A DNA stretch of 64,000 nt from VAZQ01 sp963744275. Its GTDB lineage: Bacteria > Pseudomonadota > Alphaproteobacteria > Rhizobiales > Xanthobacteraceae. The number at the start of each line of letters is the position of its first letter. The stretch's first letter is position 1. The stretch lies in the NCBI GenBank assembly GCA_963744275.1, contig CAVUSX010000007.1, forward strand, positions 248,001 to 312,000, written 5' to 3'. The notes below the pieces were generated by a model, which had not been told where the DNA came from, did not search any database, and saw only the letters and a list, made by a program, of their open reading frames with translations. A program made the position numbers and the translations under genes. Shown in pieces: positions 57,259 to 64,000 of the stretch.

Positions 57259-57594
57259 TCACGCTGCCTTCGTTTTCGCGGTTGGGATTTTGGCAATCTC
57301 CGCCTTGAGTGCCCGCCGCGCGTGCCACAAGTCATATGCCTGCTGCATCCGCAGCCAAAGTTCCGCGCCGTTGCCGCAAAACTTGCCGAGCCTGATCGCC
57401 ATCTCCGGGCTGATGGGAGCCTTCTCGGCGAGAACGCGATGCAGATGCTGGCGGGTCACCCCGAGCTTGCTCGCGGCGTTCGCCACACCCACGCCGATCG
57501 CCGGCAGCACATCCTCTCGCAAAATCGCGCCTGGATGCGTGGGCTCCCGTGCAGGACGCCTTGCAGCCATCTCGGTCTTCTCGTTCCTGCCCAT
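57259..57594 (-). CDS. higA: HigA family antitoxin
   Basis: 111 residues, ATG at 57594 behind a strong AAAGGAGG. Core THPGAILREDVLPAIGVGVANAASKLGVTRQHLHRVLAEKAPISPEMAIRLGKFCGNGAELWLRMQQAYDLW-type HTH_3/VapI domain (positions 57300-57540). It neutralises HigB and represses the operon. Located 40 bases downstream of higB, the toxin-first order typical for higBA. Confidence 0.92.
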   Translation of the reverse strand: MGRNEKTEMAARRPAREPTHPGAILREDVLPAIGVGVANAASKLGVTRQHLHRVLAEKAPISPEMAIRLGKFCGNGAELWLRMQQAYDLWHARRALKAEIAKIPTAKTKAA

Positions 57595-57634
57595 AGTTAT
57601 CCTCCTTTGTCTCAGGGCCTAGCCGTTGCCGTGC

Positions 57635-57910
57635 TTAATGATATTGCTCCAGGTCGACTTGCAGCGCATCGCCTTCCTCGAACTCGAAGGTGATGCACCA
57701 CGGCCCATTGATATGCACGGTGTAACGGACCGGTTTGCCTCTCAAGACATGGAAATCGAAGCCGGAAATGTTCATCTCCTCCGGACGCCCGGCGTGATCC
57801 AAAGCATCAAGTCGGCGCAGACAGCGCTCCTGCAATGCCCTCTGAATGCGAGCGGTCCGGCCTGTTTCGAACAGTTCCTTCAGGCCTTTATGCCGGAAGC
57901 TTCGAATCAT
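57635..57910 (-). CDS. higB: HigB family toxin (RelE-like mRNA interferase)
   Basis: 91 residues, ATG at 57910. HigB/RelE fold motifs: RSFRHKGLKELFETGRT, RIQRALQERCLRRLDALD, the HVLRGKPVRYTVHINGPWCITFEF core, and a terminal DLEQYH. It cleaves mRNA at the ribosome A site when the antitoxin is degraded. No clear Shine-Dalgarno sequence precedes the ATG. A nested palindrome (57918-57957) lies directly upstream. Confidence 0.92.
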   Translation of the reverse strand: MIRSFRHKGLKELFETGRTARIQRALQERCLRRLDALDHAGRPEEMNISGFDFHVLRGKPVRYTVHINGPWCITFEFEEGDALQVDLEQYH

Positions 57911-57917
57911 GTCATAT

Positions 57918-57957
57918 TGTAACCAGGTACTTTACGACTGTAAATGAATACGTTACA
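57918..57957. promoter_or_regulatory. nested palindromic operator upstream of higBA
   Basis: Two inverted repeats share one centre (57937.5): TTTAC-GACT-GTAAA (57931-57944) inside TGTAAC...GTTACA (57918/57952 arms). The site starts 8 bases upstream of the higB ATG. It is the expected position for autorepression by the HigA or HigBA complex. Confidence 0.7.
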
Positions 57958-57972
57958 TAAGAAAAGCCCTCG

Positions 57973-58036
57973 CAGGAGCCCATATGCACTCGTCATTTCC
58001 GGAACTTGGGGCCCGACCGATCCGACGCGCGCCATG
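57973..58036 (+). pseudogene. truncated duplicate of the 5' end of the DsrE-like gene
   Basis: CAGGAGCCCATATGCACTCG and the following GTCATTTCCGG, GACCGATCCGACGCGCG blocks match 59261-59327, the ribosome site and first codons of the gene at 59273. Indels have destroyed the frame. Lies immediately downstream of the higBA promoter region. Confidence 0.7.
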
Positions 58037-58254
58037 CCGGTCGACACGCGCCGAGGGTCCGCGCGCCGAGGTCGCCGGCACCCGCTCCCTCAATCCGGGC
58101 CCACCCTACACGCGTCCACTTCGCCACGAGACCCCTGCCCGCCCAATCTGGCGCTCCTCCGCGCGCTAGCATAAAAGAAGGAACTCAATGACTTAGTCTT
58201 CGGCTGACCAGCCCACAGAAGCTGGCGGCCGTCCTGGGGAGGGAGCACAACGAA

Positions 58255-59175
58255 ATGACGTCATTGCCCGCGGAAACCGTGCGTGCGACTTGCGCCCGCA
58301 GTGTGCGGTGGATCACCGCATTTGCCATGAGCGCCTGCATCGCGCTGGGTGCCGACAGCGCCTTCGCCCAGAACAACGGAAAGATCCCGGAGCTCGCCTC
58401 GAACCCGTCCGACTGGGCCTGGGTGCGCATAAGGCCGGACGGCCGCAACGCCCTGTTCGGCGATGGTTGGCTCGATCCGGCGCCCGGGCTGCGCGGGCCG
58501 ATCCGGAACGACCCGGACCATCCGCTGCGGGGCAATGCGGATCGGGCCACCGGGCAGGTGACGCTCGCCATGGGCAACTATCGGGACCCGATCCTCAAGC
58601 CCTGGGCGGCCGAGCAAATGCGGATATCGAACGAGGAGGTGCTCACCGGCAAACGCGGGATGCCGTTCCTGGCCACCTCGCGCTGCTATCCGGGCGGCGT
58701 GCCGGGACAGCTCTTGTGGACCACCGAGCGGCTCTTCTTCATCCAGGAACCGAAGGTCGTGCACATGGTGTGGGAGCGCGACTCCCTCTCGCGCCGCATC
58801 TACATGACCGACAAGCATTCGCAAGAGGTGAAGCCGTCCTGGTTCGGCGAATTCATCGGCCGCTACGAGAACGGCGAGCTCGTCGTCGACACCATCGGCT
58901 TGTCCACGAAGCTGAGCTTCATCGACATGTTCCGCACCCCGCACAGCGAAAAGCTCCATGTGACGGAACGCTTCAAGCTGACGGCGGACGAAAAATTCCT
59001 GGAAGCCGCGGTCAAGGTCGAGGATCCGGTTACTTTCAACGAGCCCATGTACATGACGATGCGCTGGCGCAAGCAGCCGGGCCCTTGGCAGGAGTTCATC
59101 TGCGCCGAGAACAATGGCGACCGCTTCGAGCACAATCTGTTCCCGCTCCCGCAAGCCGAGCGGCCGGATTTCTGA
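58255..59175 (+). CDS. exported protein of unknown function (paralogue of the 4.6-5.5 kb gene)
   Basis: 306 residues with a signal peptide (FAMSACIALGADSAFAQ). Shares with the product at 4599-5539 the block GRYENGELVVDTIGL, then FIDMFRTPHSEKLHVTERFKLTADEKFLE. A long aromatic C-terminal region contains FNEPMYMTMRWRKQPGPWQEFICAENNGDR. Also SRCYPGGVPGQLLWTTERLFFIQEPKVVHMVWE in the middle. Family unknown to me; exported, uncharacterised. Reading frame intact, unlike the other copy. Confidence 0.75.
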   Translation: MTSLPAETVRATCARSVRWITAFAMSACIALGADSAFAQNNGKIPELASNPSDWAWVRIRPDGRNALFGDGWLDPAPGLRGPIRNDPDHPLRGNADRATGQVTLAMGNYRDPILKPWAAEQMRISNEEVLTGKRGMPFLATSRCYPGGVPGQLLWTTERLFFIQEPKVVHMVWERDSLSRRIYMTDKHSQEVKPSWFGEFIGRYENGELVVDTIGLSTKLSFIDMFRTPHSEKLHVTERFKLTADEKFLEAAVKVEDPVTFNEPMYMTMRWRKQPGPWQEFICAENNGDRFEHNLFPLPQAERPDF

Positions 59176-59272
59176 GCACCGGAGCCGGCGGCCTGCTCGG
59201 TCTTCTGCCTTCTGCGCCTGGCGCAATTGTGGTTAGTCTTCGAGGAGCTGCACGCTTGCACAGGAGCCCATC

Positions 59273-59626
59273 ATGCATTTCGTCATTTCCGGGACGTGGG
59301 GTCCGACCGATCCGACGCGCGCCATGCTGCCGTTCATCTTCGCCGCCTCGGCGGTGCAGGCCGGCGACCGCGTCACCCTGATGCTGTTTCACGATGCGGC
59401 GCTGATGGCAGCCGAGGGCGCCGGCGCCAAGCTGGTGCCGGTCGGGCCGCCCAACCGCTATGAGGAGGTCGCCGGCCATCCCAACGTGACCCTCTGGGCC
59501 TGCCGACCCTGCGTCGAGGCGCGCGGCCTCACCGCCGCCGGCCTCGATCGCCGCGTCAAGCTCGGCGGCATGAACGAATTCCATGCCGCCGCACGCGAGC
59601 CGGACACCAGGATGGTCAGCTTCTGA
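59273..59626 (+). CDS. DsrE/DsrF-like family protein
   Basis: 117 residues, ATG at 59273 behind CAGGAG. DsrE-fold layout: an N-terminal beta strand (FVISGTWGPTDPTRAMLPFIFAASAVQAGDRVTLMLFHDAALM), then ACRPCVEARGL with two Cys in CRPC. The end is NEFHAAAREPDTRMVSF. DsrE-like proteins bind or transfer sulfur; the Cys pair is compatible, but no cluster partners are present. The first 65 bases are duplicated at 57973-58036. Confidence 0.8.
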   Translation: MHFVISGTWGPTDPTRAMLPFIFAASAVQAGDRVTLMLFHDAALMAAEGAGAKLVPVGPPNRYEEVAGHPNVTLWACRPCVEARGLTAAGLDRRVKLGGMNEFHAAAREPDTRMVSF

Positions 59627-59797
59627 CTCCGTCCATTGGGCGCGTGACGAAACCAGCCGCCCCGCATGGTTTCCCAATCCTCAACGCGCAGCCCAAAAGG
59701 TCACTAAGATTGCGGCTCGCATTCGAACGAAATGATCGCAAGTCGGCGCTACAGTCGGGGTTGCGCAGGAGAAAGCAGTGAAACAGGAACGAGGCAG

Positions 59798-60094
59798 ATG
59801 CAGACAGTGATCAAGGCCGACGACGGGGATCTGATTACGGTTCACGCCGACGACATGTCGATCGAGCAGTTGACGGTGCGGCTGGAGCTCGAGAGCCCGG
59901 CCTATGGCGGGGCCGGAGAGTTCGACCAGCTCACGCTGTCCACCCGCTGCGCGCGCGAGCTCGGCCGGGCCTTGATCCAATCCGCCGAGCTGGTCGAGCT
60001 CAATTCCCGCAGGCTGTGCGGCGTCAAGCATTTCGATTTCATCTCGTTCAGCGCGGGCGTCATGAAGCCCGATCCCGCGCCTCGTCCGGCCTGA
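59798..60094 (+). CDS. hypothetical protein (98 aa)
   Basis: ATG at 59798, behind GGAACGAGG. Sequence blocks: VIKADDGDLITVHADDMSIEQLTVRLEL, FDQLTLSTRCARELGRALI, CGVKHFDFISFSAG. A small mixed alpha/beta protein without signal peptide; I do not recognise the family. Followed 50 bases later by the DUF6894-like gene in the same direction. Confidence 0.55.
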   Translation: MQTVIKADDGDLITVHADDMSIEQLTVRLELESPAYGGAGEFDQLTLSTRCARELGRALIQSAELVELNSRRLCGVKHFDFISFSAGVMKPDPAPRPA

Positions 60095-60144
60095 CAACCG
60101 GCCGATCGAAGCCCTGCAAGGCCGACAAGAAAGAGCAGAAAAAA

Positions 60145-60366
60145 ATGCCGCGTTATTTTTTCGACGTCATCAGCGACGCCGGTACGTCGCACGATCATCA
60201 AGGCCGCGAGTTCACCTGCCCGGATGGCGCCAAGCGGCAAGGCGAGCTCTTCGCCATCGATCTTCGCTTCGCCCCCGATGCCGAGGGCCGCACCGGCGAC
60301 AAGATCTCGGTCTGCGATGCGCGCGGGACCGTGCTGTTTTCAATCCCGGTGCCGGGCGACGTCTGA
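60145..60366 (+). CDS. DUF6894-like small protein
   Basis: 73 residues, ATG at 60145 behind an A-rich stretch (AGCAGAAAAA). N-terminus MPRYFFDV is the hallmark of the DUF6894 family, usually followed by a D-G-x-x-x-x-D motif; here DVISDAGTSHDHQGREF. Small cytosolic proteins of unknown function, frequent in many copies in Bradyrhizobium-type genomes. Confidence 0.75.
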   Translation: MPRYFFDVISDAGTSHDHQGREFTCPDGAKRQGELFAIDLRFAPDAEGRTGDKISVCDARGTVLFSIPVPGDV

Positions 60367-60535
60367 AGCCGGCGACCGCCGACGACTTGGCCGCATAGCC
60401 CTTCCGGCGCGCCCACGGTCCTGCTCCGGGGCTCGTCCTCCGGCCGCCCCTCCCTGCCAGCGTTGACAGCACGGCTGCCGATATCGACAGTCTCGCCGGG
60501 CGCGTCCACCCGGGCGCCTTGGCAGGGTACCGGCT

Positions 60536-63500
60536 TTGGAATTCGTCGTCCTCCTCCTGTGTCTGATCGTGGCGGGGCTTTCGCTGTTCACCGCCCGGCG
60601 CCGCCGCAAGCCGGCGCCGCAGCCGGATCCGCCGCCGGATCCGCCGCCGGCGACGCCAGTAGATGTGCCCGCGGTCGAAGCGACCGCGCCGGCGGCCCCC
60701 GCGAGCGAGCCGGTACCCGCCCCCGATGAGCTCGACGCCGAGCGCGCTGAACGCCGAGGCGCTCGACGCGGCGCTTGCGACCGAGCTGCCGCCACCGCCT
60801 CCGCTGGGCGACCGGCTGCGCGCGATCGAGCGCGTTCTGGTGTCGTTGGGCTCGACCTGCAACCATCCGCGCGAGCTCGCCGCGCGGGCGCAGTTCAAAG
60901 ACGCCGTCGGCGTCTTCGAAAACCTCGACATCGACCTCGACACGGTCGTGCGCTATGCGCTCGGCCCCGATTGGGGGATCGCTTGCGCTGCGCTCGCCGC
61001 GCTCGCCACGCGTCCTGACGGCAACGACGCGGTCGATCAGATCCTGATCCAATTCGACAAGCTGGTGCCATGGGCGGTCTATTTCGCGCTCGCCTATTTC
61101 GTCGCGATCGTGCCGCGGCCGCCGGTCGGCGCCCCGCTGGTGAGCGCCAAGGACCATTGGCGCAACATGCCGGTTCTCTCGCAGCTGTTCCGCGACTATT
61201 TCGTCCAGCGCGCCAAGCTCGGCGACGCCGCCGAGTTCGGCGGCGCGCTCTATTCGCAGGCCGCCTCCCCCACCCCGATCATCAAGGCGTTTCTCGAAAG
61301 CGTCGATCATCCGCTGGCGACCGCGCTGGTGGGCCGGCTCGAACTTCGATCCAGAAGGGCAATATCGATCATGCGCTCCTGGCCTCGTTCGGCCGCTTCT
61401 GGGCGGATCCGAAGCAGCCGCAGAGCCTGGTCGAGCCGGACAGCTGGAGCGCGCCGCTCGCCACCGCCCAATCCACGCTGCTGCAGGCTCCGGTCCGCTC
61501 GCTCCTGGTGAGCGGCGAGCAGCTGGTGGGCAAGACCTCGTTTCTGCAGCTCCTGGCCAAGCGTCTCGCCGGCGCCAGTTGGAGCGTGTTCGAGGCGAGC
61601 GGCACCGATCTCATGGCGGGCCAGATCTGGTTCGGCCAGCTCGAGGGCCGCGTCCGCCAGATGGTCGAGGAGATCACGGTCAAGAAGAAGCTCATCTGGT
61701 ACGTGCCCGACCTGCTCCAGCTCGCCCGCAGCGGCACCCATCAGGGCCAGAGCGCCAGCATCCTGGATCAGATTCTTCCCGCCATCGCGGCCGGCCGGTT
61801 GGTGATCTGGACCGAAGCCAGCCCCACCGCCACGGCGCGCCTGCTGCAGATGCGCCCGGCGCTGCGCAACATCCTCGAGGTCATTCGCCTCGAGCCGCAG
61901 TCGGAGGCCAATACCTCCACGCTCGCGCGCGCGGTGGTGAGCCGGCTGTCCGACGAGCTGCACATGACGATCGATCCGGACTGCGCCGCCGTGGCGCTGG
62001 GCTCGGCCCGGCAATATCTGAGCGCAGCGAGCTTTCCGGGCTCGGCCGCTCCTGCTTCTGCGCCTGACCGCCAGCCGGGCCGACCAGCGCGACAAGATCA
62101 CGCCCGCCGACGTGCTCAAGACCTTGTCCCAGCTCACCGGCCTGCCGGTCTCGATCCTGGACAACAACGAACGCCTCGACCTCGCCTCGATCCGCAAGTT
62201 CTTCGCCAGCCGGGTGATCGGCCAGGACGAGGCGGTGGCGAGCGTCATCGACCGCATCGCCATGCTCAAGGCCGGATTGAGCGATCCGGGGCGGCCGATC
62301 GGGGTCTTCCTGTTCGCGGGCCCCACCGGCACCGGCAAGACCGAGCTCGCCAAGACCACCGCCGCCTATCTGTTCGGCTCGGTCGAGCGGCTCTTGCGTC
62401 TCGACATGAGCGAATTCCAGACCGCGGAATCCATGGCCAAGATCCTCGGCGACGGCAGCCCCCATGGGGAGACCGATTCCCTGATCAGCCGGGTGCGCAA
62501 GCAGCCGTTCTCGGTCATTCTGCTGGACGAGTTCGAGAAATCCCATCCGCGCATCTGGGACCTGTTTCTGCAGGTGTTCGACGACGGGCGGCTGACCGAT
62601 GCGCTCGGCCAGGTCGCCGACTTCCGCCATTGCCTGATCATTCTCACCACCAATCTGGGGGCCACCAGCCATCAGAGCGCGGGACTGGGCTTCGCGCCGG
62701 CGCCCGACGCCTTCACCAGCGAGCAGGTGCTGCGCGCCATCAGCCAGACCTATCGGCCGGAATTCCAGAACCGGCTCGACCGGGTCATCGTGTTCCGCCC
62801 GCTGACGCGCGATCTCATGCGGATCATTCTGCACAAGGAATTGAGCGGCGTGCTGGAACGCCGCGGTCTCAAGGACCGCGCCTGGGCGGTGGAATGGGAA
62901 GCCTCGGCGCTCGAGTTCCTGCTGGAGCGGGGCTTCTCGCCCGAGATGGGCGCCCGGCCGCTCAAGCGCGCGATCGAGCAATATGTCATCGCGCCCTTGG
63001 CCGCCACCATCGTGGAGCGGCGGTTTCCGGAAGGCGACCAGTTCGTCTTCTTCCGCAGCGACGGGCGCGCCATCCAGGCCGAGTTCGTGGATCCCGACAG
63101 CGATGCGCGCCCCGCCGCCGCGGCCGCCGCAGCGGAGGCCGCCGGCCGCCCCCCTTCCCTGCCCGCCATGATCCTGGCACCGCGCGGGACCGCCGCCGAG
63201 TTCGCCGCGCTGGCGAGCGAGGCCGCCGGCGTCAAGGAAACACTGGCATCGCCGGACTGGGAACGCCTCAAGCTCGCTCTTTCAAACGAGATGATCGCGC
63301 CCGACTTCTGGAGCAAGCCGCAGCGGTACCGATCGCTCGCCCGGCTCGCCCTCATGGACCGGGTCGCGGCCGCTGCCCGCACCGCCGACGCATTGCGCAC
63401 GCGGCTGGCGCGCGGAACCGGCGGCCCGGGGCACTACTCCCGCGAGCTGGTCGCGCGGCTCGCGCTCAGCCTTCATCTGGTCAAGGCCGGCCTTGCGGAT

Positions 63501-64000
63501 GCGTTCGAGGACGCCGCCGTCGAGGTCGCCCTCATGGTCGAGCCGGCGCTCGAGAGCAGCGGCGGCGACGGCAAGGCGACGGCGGCCTGGTGCCAGCAGC
63601 TGCGCGAGATGTATCGCGGCTGGTCGCACAAGCGGCACATGCAGATGTCGGAGCTGCCGGCCGGCCTCCCGTCCGGCGATCCACCGGTGCTCATGATCTC
63701 CGGCTTCGGCGCCCATCGGGTGCTGCAGCGCGAGTGCGGGCTGCATGTGCTCGAGCTCGCGGACGGCCACAGCGGCGCCAACCGGGCGACCGCGCGGGTG
63801 CGGCTCGCCGTCACGCCGCTGGGCGATGTGCCGCCGGCAAAGCTTGCGAGCGCTGTTCGCAAGGCGTTCGGCGCGGTGCCCCTCTCGAGCGCGGTCGTGC
63901 GCCGCTACCGCGGTGAACCCTCGCCTCTGGTGCGCAACGCCGACGGCAGCTGGCGCAGCGGCCGGCTCGACGCCGTGCTGGGCGGCGATTTCGATCTGCT
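60536..64000 (+). CDS. membrane-anchored ClpB-like AAA+ ATPase fused to a GGQ-less release-factor-2-like module (partial, frame breaks)
   Basis: TTG at 60536 opens a membrane anchor (FVVLLLCLIVAGLSLFTARRRRK) and a Pro-rich linker. After a break near 60735 comes an N-terminal helical domain (LGDRLRAIERVLVSLGSTCNH). After one near 61345 comes AAA+ domain 1, with Walker A GEQLVGKTSFL but no acidic Walker B (KLIWYVPDLLQL). After one near 62045 comes AAA+ domain 2, with Walker A AGPTGTGKTELAK, Walker B VILLDEFEKSHP, LTTNLG, and a D2-small domain (FSPEMGARPLKRAIE). From about 63240 the frame matches RF2: PDFWSKPQR, REMYRGW, GFGAHRVLQRECGLH and RLDAVLGGDFD, without the GGQ domain. No Clp_N repeats. 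The gene has no stop in the window. Function: unfoldase, possibly at the ribosome, by inference. Confidence 0.75.

Overview
The window is 64 kb of high-GC DNA with few strand-wide biases. The gene content points to a soil-type alphaproteobacterium of the Hyphomicrobiales (Bradyrhizobium/Xanthobacteraceae-like). Supporting genes are an NDUFA12-type complex I accessory subunit, a DUF2155 protein, the aroQ-accB-accC block, the prfB / PBP1A / amidase / rne block, orphan tripartite-tricarboxylate (TctC-like) binding proteins, an intracellular PHB depolymerase, a B12-dependent ribonucleotide reductase, and several families of genus-type palindromic repeats. I see no rRNA, no tRNA and no CRISPR array.

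Layout. 1-5.5 kb: a DUF1592/DUF1552 pair and a c-type cytochrome, a secreted dienelactone-hydrolase-like enzyme, and a secreted protein of unknown function. 5.7-11.2 kb: an orphan nitrate/sulfonate-type ABC ATPase, a DapA-like synthase, small conserved hypotheticals and an RlmM-like rRNA methyltransferase. 11.5-20 kb: a complete kdp potassium system (a 27-residue peptide, kdpF, A, B, C, D, E) preceded by a perfect FNR/FixK-type box. 20-30.5 kb: a TctC protein, prfB with the classical programmed frameshift, PBP1A, AMIN-amidase and RNase E. 30.6-37 kb: an aldolase/dehydrogenase fusion, a repeat-rich gene desert, phaZ, a glutathione transferase and an aminotransferase. 37-47.4 kb: an M48 protease, a DsbA-like protein, aroQ, accB, accC, then a copper cassette (CopC-CopD fusion, YcnI, DUF2946) on the other strand, then aat, DUF2155 and NDUFA12. 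47.6-52.6 kb: an MscS channel, a second TctC, a decayed ParD(E) remnant, a GNAT and an unknown membrane protein. 53-57.2 kb: nrdJ and a tiny membrane protein. 57.2-60.4 kb: HigBA toxin-antitoxin, a truncated duplicate of a DsrE-like gene, and small genes. 60.5 kb to the end: a membrane-anchored AAA+ protein.

The most unusual item is the last gene. After a ClpB-like second AAA+ domain its reading frame continues into a module that aligns, motif by motif, with release factor 2 (compare prfB in the same window) but skips the stretch that would hold the GGQ catalytic domain. This suggests an ATP-driven unfoldase carrying a ribosome-binding, non-hydrolytic release-factor-like module. The gene runs off the window.

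Caution on quality. At least fifteen otherwise well-conserved genes contain one to several single-base reading-frame breaks, many of them in homopolymers, including essential genes (rne, PBP1A). I read this as residual indel error in the assembly, not as real pseudogenes. Those genes are listed as single CDSs spanning the break, with the break position given. The exception is prfB, whose break is the conserved programmed one.
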